From positions 1-64,000 of the forward strand of contig JAHHHV010000083.1 in assembly GCA_019359155.1 (NCBI GenBank): a stretch of 64,000 nucleotides of DNA. The letters run 5' to 3'. Of this stretch, positions 8,410 to 15,251 are shown one piece after another. Within the stretch, counting starts at the first letter, position 1. The number at the start of each line of letters is the position of its first letter. The notes beneath the pieces were generated by a model. It did not search any database. It had not been told where the DNA came from and saw nothing but the letters and a program-made list of their open reading frames with translations. Source of the stretch: Pegethrix bostrychoides GSE-TBD4-15B. GTDB lineage: Bacteria; Cyanobacteriota; Cyanobacteriia; Elainellales; Elainellaceae. The translations under genes and the position numbers were made by a program.

Positions 8410-10014
8410 ATGGATTTGCCTTCAACGCTTGAACAAAAACGGTTGCTACTGCTGACAAGCTTTGAGGCGACTAAGACCAAAGAAGCTCGAAATAAGCTAG
8501 GACAATTTGCAACTCCTCCTGCCCTAGCTCGTGCGATCATCAAGCAGGCTATCTCTTTCTTACCCCCTGAAACCCAAATTCGGTTTCTAGAACCTGGCTT
8601 TGGTACAGGAGCATTCTACTCAGCACTCCTAGAAACCGTGCCTCATACTAGAATTGCTGCTGCAACCGGGTTTGAGATCGATAAAGCCTATGGAGCTTGT
8701 CAAATTTGGTCCGATCTAAACCTGTCGTTACATCTTGAAGACTTCACAAAAGCTTCTCCGTCGCTGGATAAACCTGAGAAGTTTAACCTGATTCTCTGCA
8801 ATCCGCCTTACGTCAGGCATCATCACTTAGAAAACGACACCAAAAAGCGGTTGCAGAGTAAAACTGCTGAAGTAAGCGGCATGGAATTGTCTGGTTTAGC
8901 AGGACTGTATGGTCATTTTCTAGGACTCTCACACCCGTGGTTATCAGAAGACGGCATCGGGGCTTGGCTGATTCCAAGCGAATTTATGGATGTCAACTAC
9001 GGTAAAGCCATCAAAGATTATCTCCTCAGTCGTGTCACGCTCCTTCAGGTTCATAGGTTTGACCCAAACGATGTCCAGTTTGACGATGCCTTAGTCTCCT
9101 CAGCCGTACTCTTTCTTAAAAATGGAGCACCGCCAAAAAACCATCAGGTCACATTTACCTTTGGTAGTAGCCTTGCCACACCCCGCCTGGAAAAGAGAGT
9201 TAGCGTTGAAGCTCTACGCACTGAGCCAAAATGGACTCGCTTTCCTGCCCTTGATGCAAAGATTCTAACCGATTGCCCCCTATCCTCCTTTTTTACAATC
9301 AAGCGAGGTATTGCGACTGGCGACAACAAGTTCTTTACTCTATCAAGCGATGTTATCGCTCAAAGAGGTTTACCCCTTGAATGCTTTCGCCCGATTCTTC
9401 CGAGTCCTCGCTACTTAAAGACAGATATTATTGAAGCCCACCCTGACGGAACCCCTATCTTAGAAAATGGCTTATATGTCCTAAACTGCCGATTACCAGA
9501 ATCTCTTCTGCGTGAGCGTTATCCATCTCTTTGGGCATATCTGGAAGAAGGTAAAGAGCAGGAAGTTCACAATCGGTATCTCTGCCAGCACCGAACGCCC
9601 TGGTATGCTCAAGAACAGCGTCTGCCTACTCCCTTTATTTGCACCTATCTAGGACGTAGTGACAGTCAAAGCGGACGCCCTTTTCGATTCATCTTAAATC
9701 ACTCAAAAGCAATTGCTAGCAACGTGTATCTGTTGCTCTATCCTAATCCAGCCGTTTCTAAGCTACTCGAACAGAAACCAGCTCTACTAACAGCAGTCTG
9801 GGAAGCACTAAACGCAATCTGCCCAAATGCTTTATTAGAAGAAGGAAGAGTGTACGGCGGAGGGCTGCACAAAATGGAGCCACGGGAGTTAGGAAACGTC
9901 TCAGCCTTGACTATCAGAGATCTGTTGATTAATGAAGAGCGTGAAATGCCAAAATTCTACTCGTCTCCTAATCAAGATCCAGAAATAACGCAGCTACGGC
10001 TAGCTCTTGGCTAA
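8410..10014 (+). CDS. N6-adenine DNA methyltransferase of the XamI-type system
   Basis: A 534-residue class I SAM-dependent methylase. Motif I is FLEPGFGTGAF (from residue 59) and the catalytic motif IV is NPPY (131-134), typical of adenine methylation by Eco57I-like enzymes. The C-terminal half carries a target-recognition type region (FFTIKRGIATGDNKFF, CQHRTPWYAQEQRLP). It follows the endonuclease gene by three bases, so the two are very likely cotranscribed. Its role would be to protect GTCGAC sites by methylating the adenine; the exact site is inferred from the partner. The sequence looks complete, with no broken motif. Confidence 0.93.
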   Translation: MDLPSTLEQKRLLLLTSFEATKTKEARNKLGQFATPPALARAIIKQAISFLPPETQIRFLEPGFGTGAFYSALLETVPHTRIAAATGFEIDKAYGACQIWSDLNLSLHLEDFTKASPSLDKPEKFNLILCNPPYVRHHHLENDTKKRLQSKTAEVSGMELSGLAGLYGHFLGLSHPWLSEDGIGAWLIPSEFMDVNYGKAIKDYLLSRVTLLQVHRFDPNDVQFDDALVSSAVLFLKNGAPPKNHQVTFTFGSSLATPRLEKRVSVEALRTEPKWTRFPALDAKILTDCPLSSFFTIKRGIATGDNKFFTLSSDVIAQRGLPLECFRPILPSPRYLKTDIIEAHPDGTPILENGLYVLNCRLPESLLRERYPSLWAYLEEGKEQEVHNRYLCQHRTPWYAQEQRLPTPFICTYLGRSDSQSGRPFRFILNHSKAIASNVYLLLYPNPAVSKLLEQKPALLTAVWEALNAICPNALLEEGRVYGGGLHKMEPRELGNVSALTIRDLLINEEREMPKFYSSPNQDPEITQLRLALG

Positions 10015-10128
10015 TAGTGCAAACATTGTCTGCACAAAATCTTTATTTTTAAAGTTCTAAATAAGTCTTGATATCACTTAAAAAATATGAATTAACTAAT
10101 GCTTATGACAAGTCATTAAAAGCAATTT

Positions 10129-10821
10129 ATGGATGTAAGCAACTGCTATCATCTCGCACAAGATCTACAGCTTTGTGTTGAATACAATGAACAGCATAAT
10201 GCTTATACAGCCTCAATTTTACAAGAAGGAAGAGATACTGAAACTCTTGTTAAGCTAGACCCCTCTTTAAGCGATTCTAATCATTGGTTTGAGACAATTG
10301 ATGCCATTTTACCTTACATTAACAGAAGCCTTGAAGCACTAAATATTGAATTTACTATTCCTGATGAAGACCTAGAAGAGTTTCGCAGTCAAGGTGAATA
10401 TAACGATTATGATTTTGTTCCCTGGATTGAGCCAATCGAAGACCTGGAAATGACTGACTCAGAATACACATCCTTTATTGCTTCAGGATATGATCCTATG
10501 ACTCAATCTAGGCTGTGGAGAAAAGAAGAAATAAAACAAGAGCTTATTTACCTTGTAAGTCAGATCTCACAGGCAGAAAATAAAGAAGAGGTCGAACATA
10601 TCATCCAGATGGGTGCAGTCAAAATTGCCAGTGAAGCCAAGGGGCTTTTAGCTGAAAGCTCTGTAGAAGACGCCTTGTTAAAAAGCTCTTACCTTTCAAA
10701 AAAGGATTTTATCTTTCTAAATGATTGGGTTAAGGATCATTTTGGAGTAGCGTTAACAGATTTTCCTAGCCTAATTGATTCTGGGGTTAATCCAATGTCA
10801 ATAAAAGATGATTCTACATAA
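10129..10821 (+). CDS. Hypothetical acidic protein downstream of the restriction operon
   Basis: A 230-residue, strongly acidic protein without signal peptide or membrane segment and with no family I recognise. The N-terminal third contains NHWFETIDAILPYINRSLEA and the acidic IPDEDLEEF; the C-terminal half is predicted helical (EEIKQELIYLVSQISQAENK, FIFLNDWVKDHFG). A 114-bp AT-rich spacer separates it from the methylase gene, so it probably has its own promoter. Its position in the defence-bearing island suggests an accessory role, but no function can be assigned. Confidence 0.65.
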   Translation: MDVSNCYHLAQDLQLCVEYNEQHNAYTASILQEGRDTETLVKLDPSLSDSNHWFETIDAILPYINRSLEALNIEFTIPDEDLEEFRSQGEYNDYDFVPWIEPIEDLEMTDSEYTSFIASGYDPMTQSRLWRKEEIKQELIYLVSQISQAENKEEVEHIIQMGAVKIASEAKGLLAESSVEDALLKSSYLSKKDFIFLNDWVKDHFGVALTDFPSLIDSGVNPMSIKDDST

Positions 10822-10836
10822 CTTGTAATAATTCAA

Positions 10837-11430
10837 TTACCAAATTTTTGCCATCTGTAAAACAAATCCTGGTAGTTCTGGCTCAGCACTTACAGAGTTT
10901 GGAGCGTCTAAAACCTCAGGCGTTTGGCTTGGGCGATAAACATGAACCGTCTGATTCTTACGATCAATGAGTAACCCCAACAACGCCCCATTATCAATAT
11001 ACTCCTGCATTTTGTCTTGTAAGCTGCTAAGCGTATCGCTAGAAGACCGAAGCTCTATGACAAAATCTGGGCAAATCGGTGCAAAGGAAGCTTTCTGCTC
11101 CTCGCTTAAAGCATTCCAGCGATCATGCTTAATCCAGGAAGCATCAGGCGATCTAGTGGCTCCATTGGGGAGAGTAAAGCCTGTGCTTGAGTCAAACGCT
11201 TCACCTGTGCCTGACTCATCAGCCCAGTTTGCAAGCTGCTGAGAAATTTTGATGTTGCGGTTACCTGTATCAGAGAAAACAGGTGGCATGATAACTACTT
11301 CCCCAGTGGCGGTGCGTTCAATCCTCAGTTCTCGATTCGCTAGGCAGAACTCGTAAAACTGCTCCTGGCTCATCGAGGCGATCTGAATCGTCAAAGGGAT
11401 ATTTTCAGCTTGGATGAGTAACGTTGTCAT
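10837..11430 (-). CDS. Uma2/DUF820 family putative endonuclease
   Basis: A 197-residue protein of the Uma2 family, which is greatly expanded in cyanobacteria and has a PD-(D/E)xK-like fold. Family marks are the Phe-rich opening SQEQFYEFCLANRELRIERT, GEVVIMPP, FTLPNGATRSPDASWIKHDRW, the acidic active-site words CPDFVIELRS and the ending VHVYRPSQTPEVL. Biological targets of the family are unknown. It is convergent with the orphan gene to its left. Two other Uma2 genes lie at 55.4 and 60.2 kb, in the second accessory zone. Confidence 0.9.
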   Translation of the reverse strand: MTTLLIQAENIPLTIQIASMSQEQFYEFCLANRELRIERTATGEVVIMPPVFSDTGNRNIKISQQLANWADESGTGEAFDSSTGFTLPNGATRSPDASWIKHDRWNALSEEQKASFAPICPDFVIELRSSSDTLSSLQDKMQEYIDNGALLGLLIDRKNQTVHVYRPSQTPEVLDAPNSVSAEPELPGFVLQMAKIW

Positions 11431-11644
11431 GGGGATGGGGTTCTACTACCTCGCCTCAGATGCAAGCGTAATACCCTTAATTCTAATCAGGGCAGAGCAA
11501 TTGTGCGAAAAAAGTCTAAACCGGCTCTAGTCCTCTTACTTTGAAGTACAGCTAAAAAGCCCCCAAAATTTTCAGCTATTGGTGTAAAGATGGTGTAATC
11601 TCAAGCCAAAAACGCTCAAAACCCTTATATATGCGGCTTCTTAT

Positions 11645-11690
11645 AGGACTGAAAATCCTCGTGTCACCAGTTCAAGTCTGGTTCCTGGCA
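11645..11690 (+). tRNA. 3' fragment of tRNA-Phe(GAA), integration scar
   Basis: Forty-six bases match tRNA positions 28 to 73: most of the anticodon stem and the loop CTGAAAA (anticodon GAA), variable GTGTC, a perfect T-arm (ACCAG TTCAAGT CTGGT), the 3' acceptor strand TCCTGGC and discriminator A, without CCA. The D-arm and 5' acceptor strand (GCCAGGA expected) are absent upstream, so it is not a functional tRNA. Such fragments are left at the distal end of elements that integrate into the 3' half of a tRNA gene. The intact tRNA-Phe should lie elsewhere, probably left of this window. Confidence 0.88.
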
Positions 11691-11733
11691 TATTTTATTC
11701 TGACTAAAAACCTCTGAAACTGTCTAGCTGCTT

Positions 11734-11758
11734 AACTTACAGGCTTAGTCTGTAAGTT
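11734..11758. terminator. Hairpin beside the tRNA-Phe fragment
   Basis: AACTTACAG (11734-11742) and CTGTAAGTT (11750-11758) form a 9-bp perfect stem with a 7-nt loop, followed by TT. It could be a terminator for transcription through the tRNA scar or part of an attachment-site architecture. Confidence 0.45.
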
Positions 11759-11765
11759 TTGATTG

Positions 11766-11798
11766 TACATGAGTGTACTTAAGCATACGCGAGTATAC
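11766..11798 (+). repeat. Paired 13-bp direct repeats before the recombinase gene
   Basis: TACATGAGTGTAC (11766-11778) and TACGCGAGTATAC (11786-11798) share the pattern TACnyGAGTrTAC with starts 20 bp apart, about two helical turns. Each is itself partly palindromic. Position between the tRNA scar and the recombinase start fits arm-type recombinase sites or an operator; this is inference. Confidence 0.45.
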
Positions 11799-11828
11799 CG
11801 ACAGATTTAGGCAAGTTTTAGTCAAGTG

Positions 11829-12962
11829 ATGATTGACGGCAAAATCTCTCAGGCTAATGGGCGGCTTTCTCTAGGAAAGATTGGAGTAACAATCGAACGG
11901 ATAGGAGATCGCCTCTATTTACGGGCTACTTTGCCGCCGCGCCCTGGCGCTAGCCGCAGTGAGCCACATCAGCAGCGCTTGGCGCTGGGCCTCTGGGCTA
12001 ATCCCGCTGGAGTCTCGCAGGCTGAGAAATTGGCGCGGCGGATCAGCGCCGATCTAGCCTGCGGAACGTTCGACTGGTCAGGGTATGTCGCCGCGAGTAG
12101 TAAAAAAACGAGTATCAGCGCCCTAGAAAATGTGCTGGCTGAGTTTGAAAAATCAGCCCGATCCTGCATTAGTGACACAACTTGGAAAACAGAATATGAG
12201 CGCGTTTTCAGTCGCTTCGGAGCTGGCGACCAGGAGCTAACTGCTGAGCTGCTGGAAAGAGTCATCTTGCAGACTGCGCCAGATTCACGGCAGCGCCGCC
12301 GCTTCTGTGTCAGTTTGGGGCGGCTGGCTGCATTCGCTGGGCTAGAAGTTGACTTTGGGCGGTTGCGCGGGAAATACAGCGCCAGCGCTCTGGAGCCGCG
12401 TGATCTGCCCAGCGATGAGCAGATCTTGCAGCAGGCCGCCGCGATTAAGTCTGACGGCTGGCGCTGGCTCTACGGAATGATGGCGGCCTATGGCCTGCGA
12501 AACCATGAGCCATTCTTTCTAGATTGCGAAGTGATGAGATCCGGGGGCTATCAGATTCGCGTTTTGGCCGGCAAAACTGGCGCTAGAAATGTTTGGCCGT
12601 TTTATCCTGACTGGGTTGATCTGCTGGATCTGCGGTCGGTAGTGCTGCCAGCAGTCACAGGGAAGACTCACGCAGACTATGGGAGCCGCGTGAGTCAATA
12701 CTTTGGGCGTAATCTCAGCCTACCGTTTCAGCCCTATGATTTGCGTCACTGCTGGGCAGTGCGAACGCTGAAGCTAGGGCTAGATCTGAGTCTGGCAGCT
12801 CAGCAGATGGGGCATAGCTTGAAAGTTCACTCTGAGACTTACCACCGCTGGATTTCAGATGAGGTTCATCAGCAGGCTTTTAATCGGATTCAGCAGCGCG
12901 ACGGCGGCGGCGCGGCGGCGGCGGCTCCCTCAGAAACGGTGAGGTATGCAGATGATCTGTGA
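11829..12962 (+). CDS. Tyrosine recombinase/integrase (full length)
   Basis: About 377 residues, taken from the ATG at 11829 (a GTG lies one codon earlier). Residues 1-95 form an arm-binding-like N-terminal region (GKIGVTIERIGDRLYLRATL, QQRLALGLWA). Then come a helical core-binding domain and the catalytic domain. Visible catalytic residues are R224 (YGLRNHE), a lysine in the AGKTG hairpin, R306 in YDLRHCWAVR, H329 (MGH) and the nucleophile Y338 (SETYHRW). The usual first His of the HxxR box is Tyr303. It lies about 140 bp beyond the tRNA-Phe scar, so it probably uses a tRNA-like site. It is a full-length relative of the recombinase at 18.3-19.2 kb. The last 80 bases overlap the antisense HTH gene. 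Confidence 0.9.
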   Translation: MIDGKISQANGRLSLGKIGVTIERIGDRLYLRATLPPRPGASRSEPHQQRLALGLWANPAGVSQAEKLARRISADLACGTFDWSGYVAASSKKTSISALENVLAEFEKSARSCISDTTWKTEYERVFSRFGAGDQELTAELLERVILQTAPDSRQRRRFCVSLGRLAAFAGLEVDFGRLRGKYSASALEPRDLPSDEQILQQAAAIKSDGWRWLYGMMAAYGLRNHEPFFLDCEVMRSGGYQIRVLAGKTGARNVWPFYPDWVDLLDLRSVVLPAVTGKTHADYGSRVSQYFGRNLSLPFQPYDLRHCWAVRTLKLGLDLSLAAQQMGHSLKVHSETYHRWISDEVHQQAFNRIQQRDGGGAAAAAPSETVRYADDL

Positions 12963-13143
12963 TGCGATCCGGTTGCCATTGGTAGGTAGGGCGAGCGGCG
13001 CAGGTGCGACCAATTACCCGATAGTGAAAGCCAAATTTTAGATCCTCTCGCAGAAACCGCAGCTGGCGCTGCGAGATGCCCAGCACTGCTGCGGCTTCTG
13101 CGGTATAGAGCCAGACCTTATTTTTAGCGCCGATTGGCCTCAT
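12880..13143 (-). CDS. Excisionase-like / MerR-type HTH DNA-binding protein
   Basis: An 87-residue basic protein. LYTAEAAAVLGISQRQLRFL matches the winged-helix opening of AlpA/excisionase-like and MerR-type DNA-binding proteins, followed by FGFHYRVIGRTCA and WQPDRITDHL. The C-terminal 27 residues are Pro/Arg-rich and are encoded antisense to the recombinase 3' end, so that tail may carry little function. Position next to a recombinase, on the opposite strand, suggests a recombination directionality factor; this is inferred from context. It heads away from the recombinase and may be the last gene of a leftward run starting with the XRE repressor. Confidence 0.7.
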   Translation of the reverse strand: MRPIGAKNKVWLYTAEAAAVLGISQRQLRFLREDLKFGFHYRVIGRTCAARPTYQWQPDRITDHLHTSPFLREPPPPRRRRRAAESD

Positions 13144-13167
13144 GATGCATCCCTGATTACTGACTGA

Positions 13168-13407
13168 CTATTCGCTCTCTGGCGGCTCCAATTCGCGGCT
13201 ATATTGCGCCAGCCGCGCTCGCCATTCTCTGATCCGCTCTAGCTCGCTCTGTCCATACAGCGCCCGCAGCAGTTGCGCCGCTACAGCCATCTGTATGCAG
13301 AAGTCTTCGGCTGTCGTGAATCTGTCGTTAGAGAGTTCAGACAGAAGGCTGCTCAATTCCCTAACGGCGCAGCGCTGCCAGACTTGCTCCATCGGCTGAT
13401 CATCCAT
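13168..13407 (-). CDS. Small hypothetical protein of the mobile element
   Basis: A 79-residue helical protein (MEQVWQRCAVRELSSLLSEL, LERIREWRARLAQYSREL) ending in an acidic tail. No family is recognised. It lies in the leftward gene series between the repressor and the excisionase-like gene, 24 bp before the latter, and is probably cotranscribed. An overlapping rightward frame (13273-13533) was judged a shadow. Confidence 0.5.
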   Translation of the reverse strand: MDDQPMEQVWQRCAVRELSSLLSELSNDRFTTAEDFCIQMAVAAQLLRALYGQSELERIREWRARLAQYSRELEPPESE

Positions 13408-13562
13408 TGGCTTCAGCTCCTACCCAAACGACTTCAACCGCTGCATGGCGAGGCAAACAGCGCCTATACTTCCCAGCATCTCTCTCTGCATTCTCTCTGC
13501 TGGTATAGATGCCTAACTCAGCGCGTTTTGTAATGTCAAACGTTGCGTACACTGCCCAAGGT

Positions 13563-13790
13563 TTATATCTCATCTTCACGGCTCACAATGCTTTGATAAA
13601 CTGTAAAATTTCGCTCTTGATCTAACAGCCCTGCTTCAACGCGATCCGCCAGCTCTCTCCGCGCCACTGCTTTAATCCTGCGCGCCGCTGAGAGTTGATC
13701 TAGGCTGAAAACTCTCAGCTTTGGATTGTCTGAAATCCAACCAATCCAGCCGCCGTCAGGGTTTGGGCTGATTTTTGTGTTTAGATACAT
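13563..13790 (-). CDS. Small hypothetical protein of the mobile element
   Basis: The ATG at 13790 (MYLNTKISPNPDGGWIGW) is preferred because it starts five bases after the stop of the preceding gene; a longer frame reaches 13838. It encodes 75 residues. The N-terminus resembles the short beta-strand opening of HicB-like folds (PNPDGGWIGWISDNPKLRV), followed by a helical region (LSAARRIKAVARRELADRV). The resemblance is weak and no toxin partner is seen, so no function is claimed. Confidence 0.5.
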   Translation of the reverse strand: MYLNTKISPNPDGGWIGWISDNPKLRVFSLDQLSAARRIKAVARRELADRVEAGLLDQERNFTVYQSIVSREDEI

Positions 13791-13794
13791 CGCG

Positions 13795-14088
13795 CTATTT
13801 GCGATCCTCCTGAGCCATGAGGAGATCCAAAAACCCATTCATTCGCTCTAACGACTCATTGAGCAGTTGGATCGAGTTGTTGAAGTTGTGGCGCTCAATG
13901 CTCTGATCCTCTAGCATCTCGAATGATCGTTCGTTAAGCGTTTGGATTAACTGATTGTTTAGATCGATCTGGGTTTGAGCCTGCGCTATCTGCAAGCCGA
14001 TCTGCGCAATCTGAATCTCTAGCAATTTAGTGATCTGTCTGGAGGGGTGAGCCGTTAGATCTGGGCTGCTGCCTTCTGAATTAGTCAT
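13795..14088 (-). CDS. Small coiled-coil protein of the mobile element
   Basis: A 97-residue protein, Gln/Leu/Ile-rich with a heptad pattern over most of its length (KLLEIQIAQIGLQIAQAQTQ, NNSIQLLNESLERMNGFL), so a coiled coil is very likely. No enzymatic motif is present. It follows the XRE repressor in the leftward series, with a spacer of about 85 bp, and its stop is five bases from the next start, consistent with cotranscription. Such short coiled-coil genes are common filler in phages and satellites. Confidence 0.6.
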   Translation of the reverse strand: MTNSEGSSPDLTAHPSRQITKLLEIQIAQIGLQIAQAQTQIDLNNQLIQTLNERSFEMLEDQSIERHNFNNSIQLLNESLERMNGFLDLLMAQEDRK

Positions 14089-14173
14089 GATCTGTACTGT
14101 CTCCTTAGTTCTTACTCAACTTTGGGGATAAAGCCGGGGTGGTCTTCAGCCGCCCTGGTCTGAGATTTTCAGC

Positions 14174-14419
14174 CTAGCAATCGTCAGGAACGTCTGAAAC
14201 GTCTAGCTCAAGCTCCTGAGCCAGACGTTTTAGGGAAACATTCAAGACTTTAGCCATAGCGATAGCTTTATCAAAGGCTGGAATCGCGCCGCCGTTCTCC
14301 CAGTCCCTAACTGTCTTCTCAGTTGCTCCTACCGCAAAAGCAAAACGAGCTTGAGTTAGTTCAGCCTGCTTTCGTAAAGTTTTCAAACCTTCTCTCCGCT
14401 TAGCGTTCTTCTCATTCAT
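14174..14419 (-). CDS. XRE-family HTH repressor of the element
   Basis: An 81-residue lambda-repressor-like protein, taken from the ATG opening MNEKNAKRREG; a TTG at 14446 would extend into the operator region. The HTH is clear: LRKQAELTQARFAFAVGATE, TVRDWENGGAIPAFDKAI, followed by a short acidic dimerisation-type tail. It is transcribed leftward, divergent from the rightward replication block. Two copies of GGTAGyCAACTACC lie just upstream in the divergent promoter region. By analogy with temperate phages and satellites it should repress the rightward genes and itself; that is inference from layout. Confidence 0.85.
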   Translation of the reverse strand: MNEKNAKRREGLKTLRKQAELTQARFAFAVGATEKTVRDWENGGAIPAFDKAIAMAKVLNVSLKRLAQELELDVSDVPDDC

Positions 14420-14437
14420 ATTAGGTACTTGACGTGC

Positions 14438-14476
14438 GGTAGTCAACTACCTAATATTTTAGGTAGCCAACTACCT
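14438..14476. promoter_or_regulatory. Paired palindromic operators upstream of the repressor
   Basis: GGTAGTCAACTACC (14438-14451) and AGGTAGCCAACTACCT (14461-14476) share the palindrome GGTAGyCAACTACC, centre to centre about 24 bp, with an AT-rich TAATATTTT between. Location in the divergent control region makes them the likely repressor binding sites. Confidence 0.7.
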
Positions 14477-14594
14477 GTGAGTTGGTGAAAGTGAGCAGGG
14501 TGCATCTACCGGGTCAGTGGAGGATCGCGCCCTGCTCATCCCCATATCAACAGCCCTAGCGGCTTTCTCGTCAATCAATACAGAGGAACTACAC

Positions 14595-14807
14595 ATGAAT
14601 GAGTCTGCTTTTCCGTCCGTCGTGCCTGATGTCAGTCTTGAGTTTTCGGCAGAGTCAGGGCTAACCAAGCGCGAGCTATTCGCTGGGCTGGCGCTGGCTG
14701 GGCTGCTGGCGGCTGGCGGCGATGCACATGTTGGAATTGTGCGAGATGCCGTTAATACAGCCGATCTACTGATTGCATACCTCAGCGGCAATTGGATCGA
14801 CCAATAA
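14595..14807 (+). CDS. Small phage-type hypothetical protein
   Basis: A 70-residue protein from the ATG at 14595, with AGAGGA eight bases upstream. The centre GLTKRELFAGLALAGLLA resembles a short protein common in bacteriophages, where it is written roughly G(L/M)T-R-FAA-A-QG-LA; its function there is unknown. The C-terminal half is helical (ADLLIAYLSGNWIDQ). It is the first rightward gene after the operators, so it is probably an early gene under repressor control. A short GC hairpin (AGCGGC/GCCGCT) follows at about 14811. Confidence 0.55.
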   Translation: MNESAFPSVVPDVSLEFSAESGLTKRELFAGLALAGLLAAGGDAHVGIVRDAVNTADLLIAYLSGNWIDQ

Positions 14808-14870
14808 AAAAGCGGCCTGCAAGCCGCTCTAGTTCGTATCAGATTGCTCAAGCCGAGAGAGATTCACACA

Positions 14871-15110
14871 ATGCTAATTCAGGTCAAAAACAAAATTCTG
14901 CTGCTCGAAGCGGTGTCCTATGCGGCGATCGCTTTCCCAGATCGGGCTGATTCCGATGACTTCGTTACGCTCGATCTCATTATAGACGGGCATAGCCTGA
15001 AGCTCACTGGACAGCCAGCGCTCACCATTTGGCTAGCCATCCAGCAGCAGTCCGACTGCCTGGTTCCAATGGCTGAGAATAGCCAGATTGCTCACGCCCC
15101 ATTCCAGTAG
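14871..15110 (+). CDS. Small hypothetical protein of the mobile element
   Basis: A 79-residue protein from the ATG at 14871 (MLIQVKNKILLLEAV); the frame extends upstream to 14844. It has mixed alpha/beta composition with an acidic middle (DRADSDDFVTLDLIIDG). No family is recognised. It lies between the phage-type small gene and a terminator that precedes the primase-helicase gene. Confidence 0.45.
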   Translation: MLIQVKNKILLLEAVSYAAIAFPDRADSDDFVTLDLIIDGHSLKLTGQPALTIWLAIQQQSDCLVPMAENSQIAHAPFQ

Positions 15111-15186
15111 GGCAGCACGATGTTTAACTCGCCTCAAACAAACGGGCTGGAATTCCTGACGATCGCTCACTAAAGCGAAGACTTAG

Positions 15187-15209
15187 AGCTGCTTTCGGGC
15201 AGCTTTTTT
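15187..15209 (+). terminator. Rho-independent terminator
   Basis: AGCTGC (15187-15192), loop TTTCGG, GCAGCT (15199-15204), then five T. It ends the early small-gene transcript 43 bp before the primase-helicase gene, implying separate or attenuated expression of that gene. Confidence 0.75.
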
Positions 15210-15251
15210 CTGAGCTGATTTTTCGTTCCCCAAATCTTACAGGTATTACCC

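Larger units (their letters stand above)
11431..11828. other. Island boundary spacer with att-like sites
   Basis: About 400 bp with no gene. It contains the tRNA-Phe fragment, a hairpin and two near-identical 13-bp direct repeats just before the first recombinase (each listed separately). The first 200 bp hold nothing recognisable. Confidence 0.6.

Noticed and set aside
11645-11690. Intact tRNA-Phe gene
   Set aside because: The D-arm and 5' acceptor strand are missing; only positions 28 to 73 are present.
13273-13533. Rightward 86-codon frame inside the element
   Set aside because: Overlaps the leftward small gene antisense and has no recognisable start or motif; the leftward frame fits the gene series better.
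14925-14932. HIP1 octamer GCGATCGC as a lineage marker
   Set aside because: A copy is seen here, and the octamer did not stand out elsewhere by eye, but I could not count it reliably, so no taxonomic use is made of it.
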